Positions 17,083 to 25,260 of a DNA stretch of 36,379 nt are shown here, one piece after another (the first letter of the stretch is position 1; each line of letters opens with the position of its first letter). The notes below the pieces were generated by a model. It made no database searches, was not told the DNA's origin, and was given only the letters and a program-made list of their open reading frames with translations. The translations under genes and the position numbers were made by a program. Origin of the DNA: Roseibacillus sp. Lineage in GTDB: Bacteria; Verrucomicrobiota; Verrucomicrobiia; Verrucomicrobiales; Akkermansiaceae. The stretch is taken from assembly GCA_002686085.1 (NCBI GenBank), contig NZAC01000020.1, forward strand, positions 42,783-79,161. The letters run 5' to 3'.

Positions 17083-17122
17083 GCCTGCGCCCTTAGCAAG
17101 GGCAGGCCTACTCTGCAAGTAG
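17083..17122 (-). terminator. Double hairpin after a sulfatase gene, possible terminator or leader
   Basis: GCCTG/CAGGC and CCCTT/AAGGG (17083-17107) form a ten-pair stem with a two-base bulge and an AGC loop. Next to it CTACT/AGTAG (17108-17122) forms a five-pair stem. Both are in the gap after the sulfatase stop at 17144 and before the pRiA4b-like start at 17063. On the minus strand only a weak T-rich stretch follows, so an intrinsic terminator is possible but not typical. Confidence 0.4.
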
Positions 17123-17143
17123 AGCTATGGACTTTTCGCCTTA

Positions 17144-18757
17144 CTACCTGCGAGTCTGACCAGGACGGGTTTTTTTATTATAGGGAGGCTGGTCGAAGGT
17201 ATCTCCATTCAGGCGGGGGTCCTTGTTGCGACGAAGCTCGTCCATGAGAAGAGCCTGCAAGCCCTTGCGAACGGCGTCATAGGCCTTGTTGTCGGCAAGG
17301 TTATTGATCTGGTGGGGATCGCTGGTGAGGTCGTAAAACTCTTCAGGGGGCCGGGGTCCGAATCCCAGTGCCCAGTGTCGTGCATATTTTGGATTATTTC
17401 GGTTCGTTATCATCCATGCCTTGGTCGGGCCGGCATCAATGTCGCCAAAAGCGAGTCTAGTGCTGTTCTCCAGCTGCTGGTATGACGGAGGGTTGGGATC
17501 ATTCAGTTTGAGCGGGTCGCCCATTGGAGTTCGATCCGGGGTAAAGTTCATGATCAGAAGGTAGTCTTCGGTGCGAAGAGCCCGGGTCGGGTAAGGCAGG
17601 CCGCCCCGTGCGGTATTGACATGGGTCTCTCTGCCAATGAGGGCCCAGCCCCGGAGCCCACGGTGATCCCCCTTGGCAAGAGCTGGCAGAAGATCCTGTC
17701 CATTCATCCCCGTTTCCGGCTTCAGACCAGCTGCGGCAAGAAAGGTAGGAGCGAGGTCAATCAGGGAGATGGGCTTACTTATGACCTGCCCCGGCTTAAT
17801 GCGGCCTGGCCAGCGTGCGGCAAAGAGGACTCGGGCTCCAAAGTCATAGCAATTGGTCTTGCCGCGTGGAAACCCGGGAGCTCCATGGTCCCCGGAAATC
17901 ACCAACAGAGTATTATCCAGTTCGCCAAGGCTCTCCAGCTCGCTGATAATTTCCTGGCAGCTCCGGTCGAAGGCCATGCCTTCCCCGAGATAATCCGCAA
18001 GGTCTTCCCTGACCTCGGGGACGTTGGGCAGGAAGGGCGGCATGAGTTTGGCGAGCGCATCAGGATTCAAGCCCCAGAGCCTTTTCCCTGAGCCCTTGGT
18101 CCATTTCCGGTGCGGGTTGGTTGGGTGGAAGGAATAGTAAAAAGGCTGCCCGGGCTTTCGCTTCGATAGAAAGGACCGGAAATTTTTGCGGCATTCGTCG
18201 TAAAGTTGCTGCTTTGCTTTTTTGATAGAGGCCTTGTCGCCGTCCTCGCCGATGACCCTGCTGACGTTCTGAGAAAACTGATTCACCTTGCCGCCGGCAG
18301 ATCGGAAGTTGTTCGCTTTCCCACCCATGCGGTCTTCCGCGATATGCATTTTATGAGACCACCCGATATGATATCCGGCCTCCTGCAAAAGGAGCCCGAA
18401 GCCTTTCACCTCATTCCAGGGGTCCTCTGCACGATTTCCGTGCCATGGGGAATGGAGCTGAGAATGTGAACCATTACGGAAAAAGTGTCGGCCCGAGATC
18501 AGGGCTGCTCTTGAGGGAGAGCAGGAAGGGGCGGAGACGAAAACGTTCCACCCAAGGACGCCTTCTTTGGCGATCCGGTCAAATACGGGAGTAGAGACGA
18601 TATCATTTGCTGAGGGTCGCTGCGGATCGCCATATGCGGAGGCATAGCGCCCCAGATCATCAGCAAACAGGAGAACGATATTGGGCTTGTTGTCTGGCGC
18701 CGCATGGGAAGCAAGAGGCGTCACAATCAGGGCGAGGAGAAGAAGGATGCGATTCAT
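17144..18757 (-). CDS. Sulfatase, N-sulfoglucosamine sulfohydrolase-like
   Basis: A 537-residue exported sulfatase; ATG 18757 begins a signal peptide (MNRILLLLALIVTPLASHA). Asp33-Asp34 in FADDLGRYAS are metal ligands and SCSPSRAALISGRH holds formylglycine Cys79 in the classic C-x-P-x-R form. The usual GKWH is replaced by SHKMHI, and the GDHGAPGFPRGKTNCYDFGA segment is typical of heparan N-sulfatase-like enzymes. EEFYDLTSDPHQINNL closes the domain. Members remove N- or O-sulfate from amino sugars or other sugars; the actual substrate cannot be told. It is divergent from the next sulfatase across 132 bases, so the two genes may share control. Confidence 0.93.
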   Translation of the reverse strand: MNRILLLLALIVTPLASHAAPDNKPNIVLLFADDLGRYASAYGDPQRPSANDIVSTPVFDRIAKEGVLGWNVFVSAPSCSPSRAALISGRHFFRNGSHSQLHSPWHGNRAEDPWNEVKGFGLLLQEAGYHIGWSHKMHIAEDRMGGKANNFRSAGGKVNQFSQNVSRVIGEDGDKASIKKAKQQLYDECRKNFRSFLSKRKPGQPFYYSFHPTNPHRKWTKGSGKRLWGLNPDALAKLMPPFLPNVPEVREDLADYLGEGMAFDRSCQEIISELESLGELDNTLLVISGDHGAPGFPRGKTNCYDFGARVLFAARWPGRIKPGQVISKPISLIDLAPTFLAAAGLKPETGMNGQDLLPALAKGDHRGLRGWALIGRETHVNTARGGLPYPTRALRTEDYLLIMNFTPDRTPMGDPLKLNDPNPPSYQQLENSTRLAFGDIDAGPTKAWMITNRNNPKYARHWALGFGPRPPEEFYDLTSDPHQINNLADNKAYDAVRKGLQALLMDELRRNKDPRLNGDTFDQPPYNKKTRPGQTRR

Positions 18758-18889
18758 CTGCGCAGATAGGCTAGCGGGACTCAGCCTCGCACAAAGGAAA
18801 AGTTCTCGATTTGGTGCATTGCGGGTTATTGGGAGTGTTCATGTCGCGGTGGTGTTGCCATGGGCGCTCCGTACAGCTAAGGCTTGCCC

Positions 18890-20743
18890 ATGTTCCGCCT
18901 CCTCCCTCTTGCCCTTCTGCTCCTGTGGAGTTCGTCTCTTTCCCAGGGAGCGGACCGGCCTAACATCCTCTGGATCACAAGTGAGGACAACAGCCCTTAT
19001 CTCGGGTGCTACGGTGACGTGCAGGCCCAGACGCCCCATCTTGATCGATTTTCGAAGCAGGGGGTGAGATATCTCAACGCCTTTTCCTCGGCACCGGTTT
19101 GCTCAGCAGCGCGCTCAACGCTCATCACGGGAATGAATGCCTCTACGCTTGGCATCCATAATCACCGTAGCAGTGTGTCCGTGCCCGACGGGGTAGTTTA
19201 CTACCCGCAGGTCTTCCGGGAGGCCGGCTACTATTGCACCAACAACTCCAAGACCGATTACAATATGTCGATCAAAGGGAAGCGTGCGAGTTGGAAGGAC
19301 GTTGGTTGGCACGAGAGCAGCGGCAGAGCGCACTACAGGAACCGAAGGAAAGACCAGCCCTTCTTTGCCGTTTTTAACACCACCCTTTCCCACGAGGGCC
19401 AGACTACGGACAAGGCCTACCGCGGGCGTATGAAGGAAAACCCGCCTCGGCGGGTCGTGCCGCCCGGTGAGGTAATCCTTCCGCCCTACCATCCAGATAC
19501 CCCGGTCATACGGGAAAACTGGTCGCGCTACTTCGACAATCTTTTCCTGATGGATAAGTGGGTGGGCGACAAATTGCGCGAGCTGAAAGAGTTGGGCGAG
19601 GCGGACAATACCATTGTGTTCTACTACGCGGATCACGGCGGAGCCCTGCCGCGAGGGAAGCGCAACATCCACGATTCTGGATCACGGGTTCCGCTCATCA
19701 TTCGCTTCCCGGAAAAATGGAAGCATCTTGCCCCCGGCAAACCCGGGGGGACGTCCGATCACCTGGTGGCTTTTGTGGACTTTCCGGCCACCGCGGTGAA
19801 TCTTTGTGGTCTTGAGATTCCCGAGATATGGGAAGGCCGACCCTTCCTTGGTCCTGGATCTAAGGAGCGTGAATTTGTCTATCTATTCCGTGGCCGGATG
19901 GACGAGCGCTACGACACCGTACGCGCGGTCCGCACCAAGGAGCATCTTTACGTGCATAATTTCTCCCCCCACCGCCCTCTGGGTCAGGCCTACACCTATC
20001 CCTTTCGCGTTCTTGCCAGCATGGGCTCCTGGTATGAGGCCTTCAGGGCCGGGAAATGCAACGACGTGCAGGCGCGCTTCTGGAAACGGAAGCATGCTGA
20101 AGAGTTGTATATAATTAAGGACGACCCCTTCCAGATTCGCAACCTGGCCGCCGACAAGGAGCACCGGGACGTGTTTAATGGTCTGCGAACGAAGTTGTGG
20201 AACGAGGTGTTGAGAACGCGGGACACGGGGCTGATCCCGGAGGGGATGTATGCCCGACTGTCTGAATCTGGAACTATTTACGAATTTACCCAGAGTGAGG
20301 ATTATCCAGCCGATGAGGTCCTTACCGCTGCCAGCAAGGCCGTCCGCGGTGATTTGGGTCCAGGGTTTTCCTTTGTCACGAAATGTGCGCAGCATGAATC
20401 GCCTCTGATACGCTATTGGGGAGCAACGGGAGCACTGATGCTTGGCAAGGAAGCGGCTCCACTGATGGACGACTTGGTGAAGTTGCTCGATGACCCGGTG
20501 TTTGATGTGCGGGTAGTGGCCGCGGAAGCACTGGGCCATATCGGAGAGAGCGCGAAGATTCTTCCGGTCCTCGTCAAGGTTGTCAATGAGGGGAACGTCT
20601 ATGAGTCGCTTGCGGCTGCTAACGCCCTGGAGGCGCTTGGACGAGACGGAGCGGTTCCCATGGCCACGATTAAGGCCGTGATGCCGAAAAAGGTGCGCGC
20701 TGAGGGGGCCCGGGTGGTGGAGGCGATTGAGAAGATCAGGTGA
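18890..20743 (+). CDS. Sulfatase fused to C-terminal HEAT repeats
   Basis: 617 residues. ATG 18890 starts the signal peptide (MFRLLPLALLLLWSSSLSQG); a TTG two codons earlier is less likely. The sulfatase domain, residues 20-470, has WITSEDNSPYLGCYGD (Glu32, Asp33), CSAAR (formylglycine Cys71, C-x-A-x-R) and ADHGGALPRGKRNIHDSGSR, as in N-sulfoglucosamine sulfohydrolase-like enzymes. Residues about 480-617 are HEAT-like helical pairs, with SPLIRYWGATGALMLG, DVRVVAAEALGHIGES and YESLAAANALEALG each marking one repeat. Such repeats normally bind proteins or other partners. It is the only plus-strand sulfatase here, divergent from the preceding one and convergent with the next. Confidence 0.93.
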   Translation: MFRLLPLALLLLWSSSLSQGADRPNILWITSEDNSPYLGCYGDVQAQTPHLDRFSKQGVRYLNAFSSAPVCSAARSTLITGMNASTLGIHNHRSSVSVPDGVVYYPQVFREAGYYCTNNSKTDYNMSIKGKRASWKDVGWHESSGRAHYRNRRKDQPFFAVFNTTLSHEGQTTDKAYRGRMKENPPRRVVPPGEVILPPYHPDTPVIRENWSRYFDNLFLMDKWVGDKLRELKELGEADNTIVFYYADHGGALPRGKRNIHDSGSRVPLIIRFPEKWKHLAPGKPGGTSDHLVAFVDFPATAVNLCGLEIPEIWEGRPFLGPGSKEREFVYLFRGRMDERYDTVRAVRTKEHLYVHNFSPHRPLGQAYTYPFRVLASMGSWYEAFRAGKCNDVQARFWKRKHAEELYIIKDDPFQIRNLAADKEHRDVFNGLRTKLWNEVLRTRDTGLIPEGMYARLSESGTIYEFTQSEDYPADEVLTAASKAVRGDLGPGFSFVTKCAQHESPLIRYWGATGALMLGKEAAPLMDDLVKLLDDPVFDVRVVAAEALGHIGESAKILPVLVKVVNEGNVYESLAAANALEALGRDGAVPMATIKAVMPKKVRAEGARVVEAIEKIR

Positions 20744-20776
20744 TGGCCCTCGAGTCTCAGCATGAGGCGGACCCTG

Positions 20777-22204
20777 CTACTTCTTCCTCCTGCTCAAGTC
20801 CTGCAGGCGCAGTCCATTGGCAGCTACCAGTTCGTCGCAGCGCTGGCGTAATCTGGTCAGGGCCAGGGTATGAGCTTCGGTTTGCAATCGAGTAGGCAGG
20901 GCCGCCACATTGACCAGTTGCTGGGGGTCCTCTCTCAGGTTGTGGACAAATTCGAAGGGGGGCTTGTCCGGGCCGTCAACGAGGTAGCGGGCGTAGAGCC
21001 AGTTCTTGTCGCGTACTCCCTCCCAGTGCGGGATGGTCCGAGGAACTGCAATAAATTCACAGAGAAAGTCCTGCCGCCAGTCCTTCGGGGTGACGCCCTG
21101 GAGGATGGGGAGAAGGCTTCGACCGGTATGGCTTGCGGGCGCAGGAAGGCCAGCCAACTCAAGTATGGTGGAACCTAGGTCACTGTTAAGGGCCATTTCC
21201 TTCTGAACGACTCCGCGGCGGCCCTTTGGAGCGCGAGGGTCGAATACAATGAGCGGGACCCGCAGAGACTCATCATAGTGGGTCCACTTACCCGCAAATC
21301 CGCGATCACCAAGGTAAAAGCCATTATCTGCCGAGTAGATAATGACGGTGTTTTCAGCAAGGCCCTGGGCCTTGAGTTGGGCGACGAGGCGCCCCATGAC
21401 GTGATCAATCCCGCTAAGCATCCGAAAGTAAGCACGCATATTGATCTGGTATTTCTCGGCAGTATCCCAGCGCCAGAAGAAGCGCTCCCGGTTGAGGGAG
21501 TTCTTGAGAAAGGCGGGTTGCGAATCATAGATGTCAGTACGGTTGAGGGCGGGCAGAGGCATCTCCTGGTCATCGTAGAGCCCATCCATTACTCTTGGCC
21601 AAGGGAAGTGCCCAGCCCCTGGCCGCTTATCACGATCCTCGGCGTGCGTTGCATTAAATGAGATCTGAAGGCAAAAGGGTTGGTCGTTGCTCTGCTCCTT
21701 GAGGAAGTCGACACCCCAGTCGCCGAGGATCTGAGTGGTATGGCGCAGACTCCCGTCTGCCTGCTTCTTGAAGTAGGGATTGCGGCCCAGCTTGCGGCGG
21801 ATATCCCACATGGCGACGGCGCTCTCCTTGCCGATGGCAACGTGCTCTTTTCCAAGATGGGCAGTGCGGTAGCCGGAGGCCTTGAGAAGAGCAAAGTAAC
21901 TTGTCACGCAGAGATCGGGATTGAGGGGCCCGGGTGAGGATCGGTAGAGGTGGCGGCGTTCGTAGCAACCAGTGAAGAGGCAGGCTCGGCTTGCCCAGCA
22001 GGTGGAGGTTGTAACGAACGCATTTTCAAAGCGTACGCCCTGCGCAGCGAGGCGATCAAGGTGAGGAGTCTTGACCACGGGGTGACCAGCGCAGCCAAGG
22101 GTATGATTGCGCTGGTCGTCAGCGAACAGGAAAAGAATGTTGGGCTGACCCAGGCAGGAAGCTGGAAGGACGAGGCAAAGGAGAAGAGCGCGGAAAGGAG
22201 ACAT
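20777..22204 (-). CDS. Sulfatase, CWASR type
   Basis: 475 residues from ATG 22204, where the signal peptide (MSPFRALLLCLVLPASC) begins; a longer reading frame upstream lacks a signal sequence and is not used. FADDQRNHTLGCAG (Asp29-30) and TCWASRACLFTGCYERRH (formylglycine Cys69, C-x-A-x-R) mark the active site. IYSADNGFYLGDRGFAGKWT and ESLRVPLIVFDPR match a group of bacterial sulfatases close to the choline- and N-acetylglucosamine-6-sulfatase-like families. The end is rich in basic residues. It is the last gene of a three-sulfatase run (23828 to 25156 first) and is convergent with the HEAT-repeat sulfatase 33 bases away. Substrate unknown. Confidence 0.92.
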   Translation of the reverse strand: MSPFRALLLCLVLPASCLGQPNILFLFADDQRNHTLGCAGHPVVKTPHLDRLAAQGVRFENAFVTTSTCWASRACLFTGCYERRHLYRSSPGPLNPDLCVTSYFALLKASGYRTAHLGKEHVAIGKESAVAMWDIRRKLGRNPYFKKQADGSLRHTTQILGDWGVDFLKEQSNDQPFCLQISFNATHAEDRDKRPGAGHFPWPRVMDGLYDDQEMPLPALNRTDIYDSQPAFLKNSLNRERFFWRWDTAEKYQINMRAYFRMLSGIDHVMGRLVAQLKAQGLAENTVIIYSADNGFYLGDRGFAGKWTHYDESLRVPLIVFDPRAPKGRRGVVQKEMALNSDLGSTILELAGLPAPASHTGRSLLPILQGVTPKDWRQDFLCEFIAVPRTIPHWEGVRDKNWLYARYLVDGPDKPPFEFVHNLREDPQQLVNVAALPTRLQTEAHTLALTRLRQRCDELVAANGLRLQDLSRRKK

Positions 22205-22234
22205 GGAGTCTGAGCGTGGTTGAAGATTGTCATT

Positions 22235-22249
22235 GGAGCGGGTCGCTCC
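22235..22249 (-). other. Hairpin between two sulfatase genes
   Basis: GGAGCG and CGCTCC form a perfect six-pair stem with a three-base loop, in the 71-base gap between two co-directional sulfatase genes. No T-run follows on either strand. It may stabilise or separate the messages of the two genes. Confidence 0.4.
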
Positions 22250-22275
22250 GGAATTAAGGAAATCTCTTGGTCGAT

Positions 22276-23700
22276 TTACTGTGTGGCTTTCTTCTTGGGG
22301 GTTTTTTGTTTTCGTGGCGCGCCACTCCTTGCTGGATCGGCATTTACTTGTGGAAGCCATCTGGCGAGCTCCTCCTTCACGGGCGCCAGTTCCTTGTTCG
22401 CAGCGAGGTTAGTCCATTCATTGGGATCTTTCCGTAGATCGTAAAGCTCCTCAGACCCTTCATAATATCGAATGTAGCGATAATGATCAGTTCGGACGGC
22501 ATGATTGTTTTTGCCATGGGTCGTAAGAGCGGGCCTTTGCCACTCAGCGTTAGGATTCATGAGAAGAGGGACAAGGCTTACCCCCTCGAGGCCTTCTCGT
22601 TTAGGCAAGCCGCAAAGATCGATAAGGGTGGGGTAGATGCTGAGTAGCTCTGCAGGGCGGGTACAACGCGTTCCCTTGTTCATCGCAGGTGCGGAGATGA
22701 TGAAGGGCACTCTGGTCGCGCGTTCCCAGAGCGATTGCTTGGCCCAACGCTCTTTTTCTCCAAGGAAGAACCCATGGTCTGAGTAAAGGACAATTACCGT
22801 ATTTCCTGCGTAGGGGCTTTCTTCGAGAGCATCCAGCAGGCGGCCGACTTGTTCGTCGGTCGAGCGCACGCAGGCCAGATAGGACCGTATCGCGTTCTTC
22901 CAGTGACCCCCTTTTACAAACCAATCATGCGTTGGCGCGGCAGGGGCAATAGTCAGCTCATTGACAATCTCAGGCAGATCATCTCGGTCGCCAGCCTTTA
23001 TGGGAGGAAGGTTGACTTCAGCTTTCGGAATCTCTCGGAAGACTCGGGCTGGAGAATAGAAAGGAACGTGGGGCCGGTAGAAGCCGACTGCGAGGAAGAA
23101 GGGCTTATTATGACTAGCGGTAATTTGCTCGATGGCCCAGCTCGCGTCGGCGCGGTCTTGAAAGAAGTCTTCTTTGTAAGTCTGGGGCCCGAAGTCCCAG
23201 AGCCCCTTCAGGTCCTTGATGAGCCGGACGTCCCGCTCGAGGCGTTGCCCTGGGCGGGGACCTACGATGTCGAAGTCTCCCGGAGGAAGGCCAGAGCCAT
23301 GGTAGATCTTGCCTGTTGTGAGGGTGAGGTATCCATTGGCGGCAAAATGGCGCGCCATCGTCACGTGATTTTTCAGAGCTGGAACAGTCCAAGGCCGGGG
23401 AGCGTTCATGTAGACCCCTGAAGTCGAGGGCCGCAATCCATACATGATACTGGTCCGGGAGGGATTGCAGATGGGGGCCTGACAGTGGGCGTTAGTGAAA
23501 AGTACTCCGTTCCGGGCGAGGCGATCAATGTGGGGCGTTCGAGTGTCTGGATGTCCCCCCAGACAGCCAACCCAGTCATTGAGGTCGTCTATGGCGATCA
23601 GAAGGACATTGGGTTTTCCTTCTGGGCTGGCTCCCTCGCACGGTTGCGCGAAAGGAAACGATAGCAAGGCGCACACGGAGGCGGTAAGGAGTCTATTCAT
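22276..23700 (-). CDS. Sulfatase, iduronate-2-sulfatase-like (CNPSR)
   Basis: 474 residues from ATG 23700 with signal peptide MNRLLTASVCALLSFPFA. Asp38-Asp39 in LIAIDDLNDWVGCLGGHP, the formylglycine Cys78 in ICNPSRTSIM, TGKIYHGS, and SDHGFFLGEKERWAKQ identify the iduronate-2-sulfatase-like family. YDLRKDPNEWTNLAA follows. The last 20 residues are a lysine-rich tail (KQKTPKKKATQ at the end) that may interact with an acidic glycan or the envelope. It closely resembles the sulfatase at 29325-30836 in motif order and wording, so the two look like paralogues placed on either side of the kinase operon. Substrate unknown. Confidence 0.94.
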   Translation of the reverse strand: MNRLLTASVCALLSFPFAQPCEGASPEGKPNVLLIAIDDLNDWVGCLGGHPDTRTPHIDRLARNGVLFTNAHCQAPICNPSRTSIMYGLRPSTSGVYMNAPRPWTVPALKNHVTMARHFAANGYLTLTTGKIYHGSGLPPGDFDIVGPRPGQRLERDVRLIKDLKGLWDFGPQTYKEDFFQDRADASWAIEQITASHNKPFFLAVGFYRPHVPFYSPARVFREIPKAEVNLPPIKAGDRDDLPEIVNELTIAPAAPTHDWFVKGGHWKNAIRSYLACVRSTDEQVGRLLDALEESPYAGNTVIVLYSDHGFFLGEKERWAKQSLWERATRVPFIISAPAMNKGTRCTRPAELLSIYPTLIDLCGLPKREGLEGVSLVPLLMNPNAEWQRPALTTHGKNNHAVRTDHYRYIRYYEGSEELYDLRKDPNEWTNLAANKELAPVKEELARWLPQVNADPARSGAPRKQKTPKKKATQ

Positions 23701-23796
23701 TTGAGTTCAGATGTTTTCGGCCAGAAGTAATTCGAGCGTATCAAGAACCACGGATCATGCGGTTTCCTGTGATAGCCGCTACCCAAATACATTCAA

Positions 23797-23818
23797 CCTG
23801 TCTTGCCGCTCTGACAGG
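23797..23818 (-). other. Hairpin just after a sulfatase stop codon
   Basis: CCTGTC and GACAGG form a perfect six-pair stem with a ten-base loop, starting nine bases after the sulfatase stop at 23828. On the minus strand it is followed by TTGAATGTATTTGGG, a weak T-rich stretch. An inefficient terminator or a 3'-end stabiliser is possible. The rest of the 127-base gap shows nothing clear. Confidence 0.4.
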
Positions 23819-23827
23819 GAGCAGGAG

Positions 23828-25156
23828 TCAGGGAGCCACCTTCGGCCCCGGCCACCAGGCGGCGAGCCGCGCACTGAGTTCCTTGACTTTATCCGTGTGC
23901 TTGGCGGCGAGGTCGGTTTCTTCGGCAGGATCTTTGCTCAGGTTATAGAGCTCAGCCGCCTTGCCGGGGACCGGTCCGCTGTGGTGCAGAAGCAATTTCC
24001 AATCCCCTGCCACGACATAGCGGGTCTGCACACTGAGGGTAGGCCGGGCGACATCGAAGATGTCATGAGCATAGGCGGCTCCGAAGATGGCGTTGCGCTT
24101 GATGAGGGCCTCGCGGTCCCGCAGGTCGACCCCCTTCATCGAGGGGGGCACCGGCAGGCCGCAGGCCTTCAGGATGGTAGGGGCCAGATCGATTGAGCTC
24201 ACGAGGGTCTCTTCATCGAATTTCTGGGCGATCTGGCCTGGCCAGCGGACCATCACGGGGGTTCGGATTCCTCCCTCATTGGGAGAGCGCTTGGATCGCG
24301 GAGCGTAGCGGCCGCTGTTGGCACTTTGGATCCAGCCGTTGTCGGTAACGTAGAGGACGATCGTGTTTTCCCGCAGCCCCTCGTCGTCAAGGTGAGCGAG
24401 TAATTCACCGCAGGTCTCATCGAACCACTCGCACATCGCCCAGTAGCGGGCAATGAAGCGGGAAGTCGACTTTGCGCGGTATTTCTCAAAGAGGCGTGCC
24501 GGAGGGTTGTGAGGGGTATGCGGAAGGAATGGGGCATGCCAGATGAAGAAGGGCTTCTTCTTTTTACCCGCTTCGTCAATAAAGTCCGTGATTGGCTTGA
24601 TGCCCTGCCGGCTGATCTTGAGTCCGGCATCACCATGACGCCCTCCACGTTTGGGATCTCCGTGGGTCATCGCATGAGTAAAGCCACCCCTCTTCTTTGG
24701 GTCTCCCTCCCACCATTTTCCTGTCTGCAGGCTGAGGTAGCCTGCTCTGCCCAGAAGATGAGCGAGGCCAGGCTCATCGTCGATCCGATCCATGATGGCG
24801 TCGTAGAGTGGGGCGAGCTCGGGGTTGGTCCGTCCTGCTCTTTTTCCCGACTGGATCCGGGGATCATTCCCAGTGATGCCGTGTTCGTGCGGGTGTCTGC
24901 CGCTGAAGATGGAAGCGAGGGAGGGGCGGCAGAGCGGAGCCGCCACATAACCTCTGGTGTAGGTCAATGATTCTCCGGCTAATTTGTCGAGGTGAGGGGT
25001 TTTTATGTGTGGGTGTCCGAGAAACGAGTAGTCCCCCCACGATTGGTCGTCAGAGATAATGAGCAGAACATTAGGTTGAGTTGAATTCTCTGCCCTGCCG
25101 GCGAGGGTAATTACAGATGCTGCACAGAGGAGAAGAATAGTGAGGCTGAAACGCAT
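23828..25156 (-). CDS. Sulfatase-family protein with CRPSL in place of the active-site CxPxR
   Basis: 442 residues from ATG 25156, which starts the signal peptide MRFSLTILLLCAASVITLAG. The fold is clearly sulfatase: LLIISDDQSWGDYSF (Asp36-37), LQTGKWWEGDP, YVTDNGWIQS and PNEGGIRTPVMVRWPG. The active-site segment is APLCRPSLASIFSGRHPHEHG, so the motif is Cys76-Arg-Pro-Ser-Leu80: the Arg that normally ends C-x-P-x-R is Leu. That Arg both forms part of the recognition motif for formylglycine-generating enzyme and contacts the catalytic residue. Related CRPSL-type sequences recur among planctomycete and verrucomicrobial sulfatases (recalled, not checked), which argues against a random mutation. 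It is divergent from the nucleotidyltransferase-kinase operon. Confidence 0.92.
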   Translation of the reverse strand: MRFSLTILLLCAASVITLAGRAENSTQPNVLLIISDDQSWGDYSFLGHPHIKTPHLDKLAGESLTYTRGYVAAPLCRPSLASIFSGRHPHEHGITGNDPRIQSGKRAGRTNPELAPLYDAIMDRIDDEPGLAHLLGRAGYLSLQTGKWWEGDPKKRGGFTHAMTHGDPKRGGRHGDAGLKISRQGIKPITDFIDEAGKKKKPFFIWHAPFLPHTPHNPPARLFEKYRAKSTSRFIARYWAMCEWFDETCGELLAHLDDEGLRENTIVLYVTDNGWIQSANSGRYAPRSKRSPNEGGIRTPVMVRWPGQIAQKFDEETLVSSIDLAPTILKACGLPVPPSMKGVDLRDREALIKRNAIFGAAYAHDIFDVARPTLSVQTRYVVAGDWKLLLHHSGPVPGKAAELYNLSKDPAEETDLAAKHTDKVKELSARLAAWWPGPKVAP

Positions 25157-25200
25157 AACTCGGCTCGGACGGTGAGCGAATTGCCCCGAGTTGGCAACTC
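25157..25200. promoter_or_regulatory. Palindromes in the divergent region of a sulfatase and the kinase operon
   Basis: GAGTTGGCAACTC at 25188-25200 is a perfect palindrome of six bases each side of one central base. AACTCGG at 25157-25163 is repeated inverted as CCGAGTT at 25186-25192. The half-site AACTC thus occurs three times in 44 bases, immediately upstream of the sulfatase ATG and 60 bases from the start of the nucleotidyltransferase gene. It looks like an operator for a dimeric repressor or activator controlling both directions. No regulator gene is in the window. Confidence 0.4.
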
Positions 25201-25260
25201 TGAGAGACTTCCCGATGAACATTTCCTTTATTCCCGCCGCGTGCGTCCTACGCTTCGAAC

